DNA from: Saprolegnia diclina VS20
Lineage: Eukaryota; Oomycota; Saprolegniomycetes; Saprolegniales; Saprolegniaceae
Assembly (NCBI RefSeq): GCF_000281045.1
Contig: NW_008246080.1
Location: forward strand, 319,844-383,843
DNA: 64,000 nt
Direction of reading: 5' to 3'
Shown: positions 30,764-40,338 of the stretch, one piece after another
Numbering within the stretch: position 1 is the stretch's first letter
Layout of the letters: each line of letters opens with the position of its first letter
Position numbers and translations under genes: made by a program
Notes under the pieces: generated by a model
Seen by the model: the letters and a program-made list of their open reading frames with translations, nothing else
Databases searched by the model: none
Told to the model about the DNA's origin: nothing

Positions 30764-32614
30764 ATGAGTGTCGTACGGTTCGACCATGCCGACTGTTCGG
30801 GCGCGGTCCTCTACACGAGCAGCCCTGGTCCAGTGGCGCTCACCAACTGCACGGACGGACTTGTGGCCAATGCCAATTTGACGCTCGACCAATACTTGCC
30901 CAATTTGCAGTACATGACGGTGCGCCACCCAGACGCGACGGTCGAGGTCGTTGTCAGTAGGCTCTGCGTCGGCACGGCACCCGCATCCAGTCCCCGCTAC
31001 GTCTATGCCGACTGCCACCGCAGCACGTTTGGCGCCTTTAGCGACAGCAACTGCACCCTACCCATGAACACGGCCAGCGGTCTCCACGCAACGTGTGATG
31101 TTCCATACCGCGTTGCCGCGTCGTTGGAATCCGGTGTCGAACTTCGTGCTGCGCTCTATGAAAATCCCGACTGCACCGGCGCCGTCGTGTGGACGACTAC
31201 CAACAGCTCGAGCGCCGGCGCCTCCGACACGTGCTCGAACGGCTTTCTCGCTGGTTCGCCGGATGCGCACCTGCTCTATCAAGGACACATGCGGTACATG
31301 ACGTTGTTGCAGTGGACCAATACCGAGATGCAAGTGCTCGACGGGCTGTGCACCGCTATCTCGACGACTGCGACGCCCCCGTACCTTCGCGTCGACTGCG
31401 ACAGTCTGACGTTTGGCTACTTCTCCGATGGCAACTGCACGTCGCCGATCGAAAATGCGTGGACTGCGGCGACGGCCACGTCAGCCATCGCTTGTCGGTA
31501 CGAGGCGAGCATCATCGACAACGCGGACGCAGCGCTCGTCCTCTACGTCACACCCGACTGTGCCAACGGCATTGTGTACGCAACGTCCAAGGTTTGGGGT
31601 GCTAGCAATGGCACCACCGCCGTTGCCCCGGGTGTTTGCGCCACCGGGTTTGTAGCCGGCGTGTCGGTGGCCGTCGACGCGTACTTGCGGAACGTGCAAT
31701 ACATGACGATCGACCACGCGGAGACTGGGTTCACTGAAGTTGTGGTCGATTCGGTCTGCATCCCGACGTCGACCAGCGGGTCCACCTACCTATTGACGGA
31801 CTGTTCGTCGGGGCAATTTGGCTACTTTTCCGACGAGAATTGCGTTCACGCCATGTACACGGGCGCCGAAAAGGCCACAGTTGTCTGCTCGGTGCTCCGC
31901 CCCACGTCCGGTGTCTGGCCGACGTTCGTCCATACACTACAGGCTTTAAGCAGCCCCTCTACGGATTGCAATGAGAGCGCCGGTGTTACGTATGCGATGA
32001 CCAACAACCCGAACGGTCTCCGGCTCGATGTACCCGTCTCGAGTGCCACCGGCGCCATGTGCGATGACGGCATCTTGACCAACGACGTGCTCTCCTCGAA
32101 GCATTTTGTCGCCAACGCAACCTACATGGTGCTACAGCACGCGGTGTTTACTGAAGCTGCGCTCGACCTTGTCTGTGTACCGGTGCCCAGCGGATTCCTT
32201 TATGTTGACTGCGCCGACGATGGCAGCTATGGCTACTTTGGTGACGTCGGCTGTACCATTCCGTTGACATTGACGCCCGAGCTGGTCGACGAGCTCGCGA
32301 TAACAAATGTGACGTGCGTCGTCTTGAACGCTGCGGTGGCGCCAACGACGCCGGCGAGCGCTGGCAATCGCACAACGAGCGCCGGTGCGACGCCATTGAC
32401 ACCGACACCGACGGCCAACACCCGCACCACCGCATCGTCGGCTGACACTACCGGGACCCACGGCGCCTCAATGTTTGCAGGGATCGCGGTCGGGGTGTTT
32501 TGCGTCGCGACGGTGCTCGGCGGCGCCGTCTACATGCAGCACAAGCGCAAACAACAGCTGCACAGTGTCCTGCACGATGTCAAGCCCGTGGCGGCCTCCG
32601 AGAGCAGTATCTAA
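30764..32614 (+). CDS. Cys-rich ectodomain protein with C-terminal membrane anchor, family member 2
   Basis: This is an intronless frame; the first ATG at 30764 gives 616 aa. It has four successive units of about 130 residues, each closing on Y/F-x-x-x-D-C ... FGYFSDGNCT-like sequence (FGAFSDSNCT, FGYFSDGNCT, FGYFSDENCV, YGYFGDVGCT) and each including a YMT[V/L/I] strand (QYMTVRH, RYMTLLQ, QYMTIDH). A Thr/Ser-rich stalk (TTPASAGNRTTSAG and on) leads to a transmembrane helix near 569-590 (FAGIAVGVFCVATVLGGAVY) and a short cytoplasmic tail. No signal peptide follows this ATG, so a small upstream exon may be missing; an acceptor-like TTTTAG lies just before it. Probably a surface glycoprotein; the ligand is unknown. 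Confidence 0.75.
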   Translation: MSVVRFDHADCSGAVLYTSSPGPVALTNCTDGLVANANLTLDQYLPNLQYMTVRHPDATVEVVVSRLCVGTAPASSPRYVYADCHRSTFGAFSDSNCTLPMNTASGLHATCDVPYRVAASLESGVELRAALYENPDCTGAVVWTTTNSSSAGASDTCSNGFLAGSPDAHLLYQGHMRYMTLLQWTNTEMQVLDGLCTAISTTATPPYLRVDCDSLTFGYFSDGNCTSPIENAWTAATATSAIACRYEASIIDNADAALVLYVTPDCANGIVYATSKVWGASNGTTAVAPGVCATGFVAGVSVAVDAYLRNVQYMTIDHAETGFTEVVVDSVCIPTSTSGSTYLLTDCSSGQFGYFSDENCVHAMYTGAEKATVVCSVLRPTSGVWPTFVHTLQALSSPSTDCNESAGVTYAMTNNPNGLRLDVPVSSATGAMCDDGILTNDVLSSKHFVANATYMVLQHAVFTEAALDLVCVPVPSGFLYVDCADDGSYGYFGDVGCTIPLTLTPELVDELAITNVTCVVLNAAVAPTTPASAGNRTTSAGATPLTPTPTANTRTTASSADTTGTHGASMFAGIAVGVFCVATVLGGAVYMQHKRKQQLHSVLHDVKPVAASESSI

Positions 32615-32922
32615 GACTCTCGGGCGTTGCAGTCAAGGACGCTTCTATAGCCTCTTATCAACACGAACTAGTAGTATATCCTTTAGACATATATAATCTG
32701 TAGACACTACCGCTGAGCTCTTGGTGTCGTCGTGCCCAGGTGGGTCGGTTTTTAGCTTGGCGGCTTTTCAACCAATCCAAACCCATCTCGCTCTCGATTG
32801 GCTACAATATGTCAGATTTGGCGTTGATTGGGTAGAGCGGTATCTTGTCGCGTGTTCTATTTTGACGGTGGTTTCCGTTGCACAACAGAAGCGTTTTCAG
32901 CTCAACGACCTTTCTACTAGAC
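32615..32922. other. Intergenic, promoter side of the duplicated membrane protein
   Basis: These 308 bp lie between two plus-strand genes. I see no feature beyond AT-rich patches. Confidence 0.5.
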
Positions 32923-35900
32923 ATGACTCAGATCCATGAAGACGCGCCAGCGCGTGGCCCAACGCTCCAGCGTCTTCGATGGACGCACCAGATCGCGGGG
33001 CTTGTCTACATGTACCTCTCCCTTGCCACGGGGCTCTACTACGTGTACGTGCTCACGCCGACGTTTGGGAACGATCTCTGGTGGGCCAACTACAATGTGA
33101 GTGGCCACCAGTCCTTCCTCGTCGACGTCGTCAACCGAGCACTCGCCACATCACGCAACGGCAGCCTCGACCTCTTTGCTCCGGCTAGTGCCATGCGCAA
33201 GACGTATACATCGCTCGTACCAACGACGTCCATCTACCACACATATCCGTGGCGCGTCATTCTCAGCGAGTTTGTCACGATCGAGTACGCCGTGGCCAAC
33301 CTCCGGACGATCTCGGCGTCGTGGAGCATGCGCATGATGACGCAATACTGCTGGGTCGACTTTGAGAAGCGGTGGGAGGTCGCCCACACGGCCAAGCGCG
33401 TCGCTCGGTGCCACGCCCAGTATACCACCAACGGTGCCGCATACCTCGAAACCGTCCTTCGCAATGTCGTGTGGGACGACTTTCTCGCAACGTGGTGCGG
33501 TCCCGCGAACGAATTCACCGTCGCGGTCCAAGACGCGCTGCTCGAGACGAGTGCGGGTGTCGCATGGCTCGACGCGACGGCCGTTGCGCGCGACACGACG
33601 TCGATTGACGACGAGAAGGCCTACTGGCGGCAGCACCGCATAACGTATTTTCAGCTGCAGTGGGCCAACCGGCGCGGGCCCGGAATCACCGAGTCGATGG
33701 TGCTCACGAACGCGCTCGGCATCGAGCAAGTCGTGACGTTGAAGAACATGGACATGCCCACGGGCCCGTGGTCGTCGCAGATCATGTACTGGCGCTTCAT
33801 CAACGACATTTTCGTGCTCCAGACGCACAACCGGAGCTTGGTGCGGCAGTCGCCGAATCATTTTGAGCGGAATTTCTCGACCATGCCGGCGTTGGATTTG
33901 GAAGTTTACCAAGGACTCTGTACCGCGGCCTTGGGCTGCGTCGGCGCCATCAACCTCCTGCACACCCAACTCGGACCGTTCTTGAGCGTCGACATGTTTT
34001 ACATGGGTGTGCCACACGCCTTGCGTGATGCATACGCTGCCTACAACGCCGTACTGCAACCGCTGCTCGTGTACAATGAGAGCGCTCGAGCGCTCTACGA
34101 CGCCGTCCCCGAGCTTGTCGTCGCACCGACACCGCCGTCGTGGCGGCAGCCGAATTGGACCTTCTACGGGGGTAATCCCATGTGTGTTCGACGCAAAGGC
34201 TCGTCGTACGTGCAGCAGTCGTTCGACTTTTCCGACGCGTGCAGCGGGACGCCGCCGCTCACGGTGTCCTTCTCCAAGGACGCAGCGGTATTTGCGCTGC
34301 TACTACACTCCTCGTCCGTGTCCAAGGCGGACATTTGTGCGTTGACCACGTCCCAACGTGCGTGCACCGAATTTCTTTCAAGCGCCCAAGCGTTAGCGAC
34401 ATGTTTGCCACAGATACCAGACGCGGACGCGGTCGACGCCGCCATGTTGTCAGCGTCCGTGTCCTTTCTGCAACTGGCGACCAACGCATCGTCCAACTGG
34501 ATGCTACTGTATCAACCGCTCCTCGACGCGTCGTCGCCAGCCTGGTCGTTCTTTGGACGCGTGTGCTTCTTTGACTATATCATTGGTCGGCGCGAGGTCG
34601 TGTCGTTCCAAGGTGACGTCTCGAACGCGACAATCATGTCCAACGCGTACGCTGCGGTGGCATATTCAACCGGCCAGGATGAAGCGTCACTCAAGAAATC
34701 GACGCGCCTCGTCATCTATTTTGTCATGTATACGAGTGCGATGGTCACTGGTGTTGTCGGCCTCGCGTCGCTCTATGCAATCTCGAGCCGACTGCACTTT
34801 GTCGGACGCAACCTCTTGTACTTTAACCGGATCGTCGGTTCGGTCTGGCTCGGGCGACCATTGCAGTGGCTTCGGGGCGTCACGGCGCTTTGCATGCTCA
34901 GCACGGCGCCCGTCGAGCTCGTCTTGGAGCATGGATACACGCGGCTGGCGCAGGCACCGCGATCCCTATTCATGAGTGCGATCGTGACGGGCGAGGCGAC
35001 GTGGATCATCTACGTCATCAACGACATTCTCTTGCTCGTGTTTTCGCCGGAAATGACGCGTTTGTTTGCTCCGCTGAGCAGCCTTGGTGTGTGGGTGGCG
35101 CTCTTCGCCGTCGATGTCGCGGCACCGCTTTCCGTGACAGCGACACTCAACCGCGCATGTTATAGCACCGACATGGACTACTACCTCTACTGCGAGAGCG
35201 CGGCGATTGCGGTTGGCAGCTCCATGCGGCTAACGTGCCTTGTTGGCATCCAAGGCGTTGGCGTCCTGGCCGCCGTTGTCATTGCGTGGCTCTATGACCG
35301 GTCGCGACGCGGCGCCGAGCTCCTTGGGGGGCCGTCCCCCCCGCTCTCGGTCGCCGGCGTCTGCACCGTGTACACGACGTCGATCCTCGCCCACGCGTGG
35401 CGCATGGACACGGTCGTGAGTGTCCTCTCGGGCATGATTCCGCTGCGCCTCGAGTCCGAACACTACCTCTTTGACATCAAGTCGTGGAGCTGGATTGTCG
35501 ACACGATCACGCACGAGCGGGCGGCACCGATTGCGCCGTTGATGGCCCCCCGAACCGCCAGTCTTCCGGTGCAAGCGTCGCTCGAGGTGCAAGCCAAGCG
35601 ATCGCGGGCGAGCCTGCTCGCTGTGCTCTTTGGCTTGACGTATATGGTCACTTCGATTCTCGGGAGTGTTTCGTACATTGCTGTGTCCGAGACGGACCTC
35701 GCGAACGACATTTGGTGGGCGACCTTCAACATCACGGGCACACACGTGTTTCTAGCCAACTGGTTCAACGGGCAGCTCTATATGGGCGCAGAGCTCCCGA
35801 GCTTTAGCCTTGCGAGCCCCAATATTTCACAGCTGGGGTCGTTTGAGTCGTCGACATCTGTGTTTGTGCTCTCGGCCGACAACTTTGGCTCGAATCTCCA

Positions 35901-38292
35901 GCACACGCAGCTCAACACGCTACCTACCATCATTGCCGGTCTGCGATCGATGGACGCCTGCACCCACGCACCGTGGATCTTTACGCAGTACTGCTTCCTC
36001 GACTTTCAACAGACATGGCCCATGGCCAACTCGGCGCGGCGCCAGGAACGCTGTGCCAGCATGACGACCAACGGCGCCGTCTACCTCGAGAGCCTGCTTC
36101 GCAACGTCAACTGGGACGACTGGCAGCCGTGCTGGGGCCCCGCCTTCCAGATTGCTATTGCCAACGACCTCCAGACATCTTTGGACGGTCAGCGCTGGCT
36201 ACACCAGATGCAAGCACAAAATCCCTTGTCGATTGCAGATGAAGCGACCTACTGGCGTACGTTTGACATCGCAACCTACGATGTGCAGTGGCAAAACTAC
36301 AAGCAAATCGGGCTCCTCAGCTCGTACAGCGTCGAGTCGGCGTACGGACTCGTCTTCCCACTCACGCTCCACTCCATCAATGGTTCGTACCGATTCCAGT
36401 CGCAAACGTCGTTCAAGGGGTATTGGGCGCTCGCAAGCGATCTGGCAGCAGTGACTTCCAACACCAGTGGGATTGGCGGCATGTCGCTGCTGCGGTCCAG
36501 CCACCGCTATGCGTTTGCCAATACCTCCATGACCTCTGTGCTCACACGCAACGCGACGCTGAGTGCGCCACTGGCCGGCAGCTTCGTCCTTATCCAAGAT
36601 ATGGTCGGCCCGTTTGGCTCGATCGATATGCTCTACGTTGGTGTCCCCCGCGTGCTCAACATTGACATGATCGACCTGATCAACGCCATTCGCGCTGCGT
36701 CCATGGCGTCCGACGCATCCCAGCGTGCCTACGCCAGCCTCATCGTGCCCGACTCCATGTATGTGACGCCTGGCATCTGGCTCTACTCCAAGTGGATCTC
36801 GTTCGGGGGCTCGCCGCTCTGTGCTGATATTGGCCTTTCGACTGGTATTGCTGTCACATCTGGTATGTTGAACCTGCTCTCGTCCAACAAGCCGTGCTCG
36901 TTGTCCCGTGGCCAAGCACGCAGCGGGCCAACCACCGAGTTTATGGTCGTCGCGACCATCATGGCGTCGTTGACGCGAAATAGCAACTTTACCGGCATCT
37001 GCGAGCTCGACACGGCGTCGACGAGCCACTGTGTGCCTGATATGCTCGCGACCGTCGAGTTTGTTCGCATCTACATGCCGTCCATCAATGGGCCGTCCAT
37101 CGCCGCGTCCAGAGCCCGTGTGCAGCAGCTGCACATTCAGCTGATTCAGTTTATGCGGCGCAACTTGTCGTCGCCGCTGTTTCTCACATCGTACGAGCTC
37201 TCGGAAACGCCCGATGACTTTGCGTTTGCTTCGTGGATTCTTCTCATGGAGTGGATCGCGGGCGTGCGCGAAGTCGTCCAACTAGTTGGGGATCACGGCA
37301 CGCTCACGGTCCTCGGCGAATTGCTCTTACCGGCGCAGCAGAAAGTGCACCCGTACGAGATCCCGACGTCCGGCGCGACGTATGCTCGTGCCGCGGTCCA
37401 GTACATCACTGCGGTCGTCATTCTCGTCGCGGGTCTCACGGTTGCCTACATCATCACGAGCCGCGGACGCATCGAAGGCCGCAACATGTTCTCACTTGGT
37501 AGCGTCGGCGGCGTGGTGTGGATTGGCCGACCGCTGCTCTTTCTTCGGAGCATCACGGCCATTGGCATTCTATCTACCGGGACGCTCTCCCTCGAGTTCA
37601 ACGGCTACTTGAGCTACCTGCACGTGTCGGTGACGCCGTGGTACCAGACGCTCATTGAAGCGAACGAGCTCACGTGGCTGGCGGCCGTTGTCAACGACAT
37701 TTTCATTGCGTACACGCGTGAGTACAACCGATACTACAACGCGATCAACATTGCGCTTGTGTGGCTTGTCGCGGGCTGCGTGAGCTTGCGCCACCCCGCG
37801 CACCATGTAGCGTCAATGCAGCGCGCGGTCGACTCGTGCGACGTTGTCGAAGTTGACTTTCAGATGGTATGTCGCAGCGTTCAGATTCAGATTGGGCAGT
37901 TTTCCCGCTTGCTATTGCTGATTGGGATCGTGTTTGCTGTCAAGCTCTTTTGTTATGTGGTGACGCGACTTTATATTGGCGAGCCGACACCGGCCCGCGC
38001 CCAATCGATCGTGCTCTACGCCGGCGCCAAATTTCTATTTCGCCACAAAACGTGGATCTACCATGATGTCTACTACTTGGACCGCGCGTCGGCGCTCTTG
38101 AATGGTATGGTCACGCTGCGCTGGCGCGAAGCGCTCTATGTACTCGATATCAAGACGTGGCGCGTCTTTGGCGTCGACATGGATCGTGTGCCCGCCAACG
38201 CGGGACGACATGTACGGGGCGCCATCCCGCTCCAAAACTCGACCGACCGCGACAGCTCGTTTCTGCCCGTGGGTCCCTTGGCCAAGCCGTGA
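32923..38292 (+). CDS. Large multipass membrane protein made of two tandem homologous halves
   Basis: This is an intronless frame; the ATG at 32923 gives 1789 aa. Each half (about 1-890 and 891-1789) has one N-terminal membrane helix (IAGLVYMYLSLATGLYYVYV; LLAVLFGLTYMVTSILGSVS), an ectodomain of about 550 residues, then four to five helices. Matching blocks prove the duplication: MTQYCWVDF/FTQYCFLDF, TTNGAAYLETVLRNV/TTNGAVYLESLLRNV, and WLGRPLQWLRGVTALCMLST/WIGRPLLFLRSITAIGILST. The ectodomains have many Asn-X-Ser/Thr sites. I recognise it only as a type of large hypothetical membrane protein common in Saprolegniales; transporter, channel or receptor cannot be decided. A double-length protein of two like halves would behave as a built-in dimer. 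Flanking genes on both sides are Cys-rich ectodomain proteins, but a functional link is not shown. Confidence 0.8.
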   Translation: MTQIHEDAPARGPTLQRLRWTHQIAGLVYMYLSLATGLYYVYVLTPTFGNDLWWANYNVSGHQSFLVDVVNRALATSRNGSLDLFAPASAMRKTYTSLVPTTSIYHTYPWRVILSEFVTIEYAVANLRTISASWSMRMMTQYCWVDFEKRWEVAHTAKRVARCHAQYTTNGAAYLETVLRNVVWDDFLATWCGPANEFTVAVQDALLETSAGVAWLDATAVARDTTSIDDEKAYWRQHRITYFQLQWANRRGPGITESMVLTNALGIEQVVTLKNMDMPTGPWSSQIMYWRFINDIFVLQTHNRSLVRQSPNHFERNFSTMPALDLEVYQGLCTAALGCVGAINLLHTQLGPFLSVDMFYMGVPHALRDAYAAYNAVLQPLLVYNESARALYDAVPELVVAPTPPSWRQPNWTFYGGNPMCVRRKGSSYVQQSFDFSDACSGTPPLTVSFSKDAAVFALLLHSSSVSKADICALTTSQRACTEFLSSAQALATCLPQIPDADAVDAAMLSASVSFLQLATNASSNWMLLYQPLLDASSPAWSFFGRVCFFDYIIGRREVVSFQGDVSNATIMSNAYAAVAYSTGQDEASLKKSTRLVIYFVMYTSAMVTGVVGLASLYAISSRLHFVGRNLLYFNRIVGSVWLGRPLQWLRGVTALCMLSTAPVELVLEHGYTRLAQAPRSLFMSAIVTGEATWIIYVINDILLLVFSPEMTRLFAPLSSLGVWVALFAVDVAAPLSVTATLNRACYSTDMDYYLYCESAAIAVGSSMRLTCLVGIQGVGVLAAVVIAWLYDRSRRGAELLGGPSPPLSVAGVCTVYTTSILAHAWRMDTVVSVLSGMIPLRLESEHYLFDIKSWSWIVDTITHERAAPIAPLMAPRTASLPVQASLEVQAKRSRASLLAVLFGLTYMVTSILGSVSYIAVSETDLANDIWWATFNITGTHVFLANWFNGQLYMGAELPSFSLASPNISQLGSFESSTSVFVLSADNFGSNLQHTQLNTLPTIIAGLRSMDACTHAPWIFTQYCFLDFQQTWPMANSARRQERCASMTTNGAVYLESLLRNVNWDDWQPCWGPAFQIAIANDLQTSLDGQRWLHQMQAQNPLSIADEATYWRTFDIATYDVQWQNYKQIGLLSSYSVESAYGLVFPLTLHSINGSYRFQSQTSFKGYWALASDLAAVTSNTSGIGGMSLLRSSHRYAFANTSMTSVLTRNATLSAPLAGSFVLIQDMVGPFGSIDMLYVGVPRVLNIDMIDLINAIRAASMASDASQRAYASLIVPDSMYVTPGIWLYSKWISFGGSPLCADIGLSTGIAVTSGMLNLLSSNKPCSLSRGQARSGPTTEFMVVATIMASLTRNSNFTGICELDTASTSHCVPDMLATVEFVRIYMPSINGPSIAASRARVQQLHIQLIQFMRRNLSSPLFLTSYELSETPDDFAFASWILLMEWIAGVREVVQLVGDHGTLTVLGELLLPAQQKVHPYEIPTSGATYARAAVQYITAVVILVAGLTVAYIITSRGRIEGRNMFSLGSVGGVVWIGRPLLFLRSITAIGILSTGTLSLEFNGYLSYLHVSVTPWYQTLIEANELTWLAAVVNDIFIAYTREYNRYYNAINIALVWLVAGCVSLRHPAHHVASMQRAVDSCDVVEVDFQMVCRSVQIQIGQFSRLLLLIGIVFAVKLFCYVVTRLYIGEPTPARAQSIVLYAGAKFLFRHKTWIYHDVYYLDRASALLNGMVTLRWREALYVLDIKTWRVFGVDMDRVPANAGRHVRGAIPLQNSTDRDSSFLPVGPLAKP

Positions 38293-38564
38293 GAGACCAT
38301 CGACATCCGCTCCTCTCGCTCGCCAGAGAGTCGCTGCTATCGACGGCCCTTCAGAAGCTTCTGCGACCACTCATTTCTGTTAGATAGTATACTGTACAGA
38401 CGTAAACAAGTACATTCGTTATCTTTGTGATTGACGTCATTTTGACAGACGTGGTCGTGGATTGACATTCTTTTCCGTACGAGCCATATGCAAGCGAGAG
38501 CGAAGCCAAAGGTCAGCGAGCACTGCTATGGGTTCCGCATGGGCGGCATACGTGAAGGCACTGC

Positions 38565-39410
38565 TCATGACGCGTCGGGCGTCGGGTGCGGGATCGCACA
38601 GGCAACTGTCGTCGTCGCCAGCATCTCGAGGACGTCAGCCGTCAACGCGATCGGCAGCAGACACAGCGCGTCACCAAAGTAGCCAAAAGTGTCGTCACCG
38701 CAGTCGGTTTGTACATACATACTGGTGGCCGTCGGTGCACACGCCCCGTCCCAGACGACCTCGGTGAACGTCGGGTGCGTCAGCACCATGTACGTGGCGT
38801 TCCACTCAAAGCTGCGGTGGCTCAGCGGTGGGTTGAGAAGCGAGCTACTGACGCAAGCATCCTTGGAGTCAGAAGGCGTGGCGATCCAGTCCAAAAGCGG
38901 AATCGAGGCCATCGCGTACAGCGAGAGTCCTTCGTCGCAGCCCGCGATGAACGACTGGTACGTCTCAAGCGTCGCTGGTGGCGTGAGCGGTGTGGGGTGG
39001 AGGACGTCGCACGTCACGTTGACATCCATCGTAGTCGCCGTCACCACCGGCACACTGCAGTTCCAGTCGGCGTAATAAGTTACCGAGCCGTCTGCGCAGT
39101 CGGCAAAGACACTTGTGGACGCTTCGTAGTCGGTCGTATTGAGAAAGGCCGTCATACACACGTTGGCGACCACGACTTCGGCGAACGCATCGTGCTCGAT
39201 CGTGGCATACGCGACGTTGGAGAGGTACGATGCTTGGGACGTCCAGACGTCGGTGCACACCGTATCGACGTCCATCGTGGTGTTGTACGCGGGCACATCG
39301 CCGACGAACGGGGCGTTGGTGGCGTAGTCCCACACAACAGTTGCCGTGTAGTAGACCCCGACGCCGCAATCGACGTCGAAGAAACCGATCGCTTGACGTG
39401 CGCTGCCCAT
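38565..39410 (-). CDS. Cys-rich ectodomain protein without anchor, family member 3
   Basis: The frame from the ATG at 39410 gives 281 aa. Unit landmarks are VAYATIEHDAFAEVVVANVC, NATYMVLTHPTFTEVVWDGAC and FGYFGDALCLLPIAL, closest to the last two units of the gene at 30764-32614. It stops right after the last unit (PHPTPDAS), where the relative has its Thr-rich stalk and membrane helix, so it is either secreted or truncated. Upstream in-frame sequence before the ATG reads RVISTLF-MGSA, which parallels RVIFSFI-MGSA in member 1; the true start with a signal peptide may therefore lie in an upstream exon that I could not place. Confidence 0.65.
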   Translation of the reverse strand: MGSARQAIGFFDVDCGVGVYYTATVVWDYATNAPFVGDVPAYNTTMDVDTVCTDVWTSQASYLSNVAYATIEHDAFAEVVVANVCMTAFLNTTDYEASTSVFADCADGSVTYYADWNCSVPVVTATTMDVNVTCDVLHPTPLTPPATLETYQSFIAGCDEGLSLYAMASIPLLDWIATPSDSKDACVSSSLLNPPLSHRSFEWNATYMVLTHPTFTEVVWDGACAPTATSMYVQTDCGDDTFGYFGDALCLLPIALTADVLEMLATTTVACAIPHPTPDAS

Positions 39411-40338
39411 GAAAAGAGTCGAAATGACTCGATCGGCGCGCAATCTAGAAGCCTCTTGAAACTGGCGCACGCACGCAAAATTTGTGCTTCAGGGTGCCAC
39501 GACCAACAGCCGTTGTATCTTGAGCCAATAGCGTGGCCGTGGCCGTGACGCGCTGTCGTGGTCGTCGCCGCACGTTGGAATTTGCACTTTTTACTAATAC
39601 TCGAAAGTGCTCTACTAGCCTCGCTAAATCAAACACAATCCAGCCAGGCTCCAAGCTCTCGGAGACAGCACTGCGCTACCGGGTTCCTCCTACGCTATAG
39701 AGCGCACAGGCTTTGACACCGTGCGGTCGCTTATTTTCGGCATATGCCGTAATTTGTATGGTGCGGTATGCCGCAATTTGTATGGTGCAGTTTACAACAA
39801 ATCCTTGCAGGCATTTGATACCACGCGCGTTGGCATACAGCCTCTTTTTAGCTAGAGAAAGCACCCCCAAAATATCTCAGCGATTTGAGAAGATCGCAAT
39901 TCGATTTGGGATCGACAAGCCTCACAGCGGTTCATGACCAAAATGTAGAAACTTGTGGAGAATGCTGGGATCGTTTTCAATTGCCCCTGCAAGTTGCTAG
40001 TGATGGACAGAGGTTTAACGTGCTAGCATTTCTAAGCGCGGGGCGATTTGCAATGACTGGATTAGAATAACGTGGCATTTTCGATATCACGGACTATGCA
40101 CGGTGCCACAACGTGGGATCATTTGAGTGGCCCAGGACAAGGGAGTCCAGAAGTATGAAAGCTCAAAAGCGCTATACTTGGCTCGCGTTGAATATGTAGA
40201 GGGATTTACCACGCGAATTATGAGCCCATTAGGGCTGGGTGAACGTTTCACTAGTGGTAAGAAATGAAATTGTCCTATTACTAGCAGATGGTTTGCAGAA
40301 TTAATTTAGCGTCAAGGCGCTTCCACCATGTGGCGATA
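39411..40338. other. Intergenic, no gene seen
   Basis: About 0.9 kb of lower-GC DNA, containing a 24-bp tandem duplication at 39743-39790. No coding-like frame is present. Confidence 0.5.
39743..39790. repeat. 24-bp tandem duplication
   Basis: Two adjacent 24-base units, both TATGCCG[T/C]AATTTGTATG followed by GTGC, differ at two positions. Confidence 0.85.
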
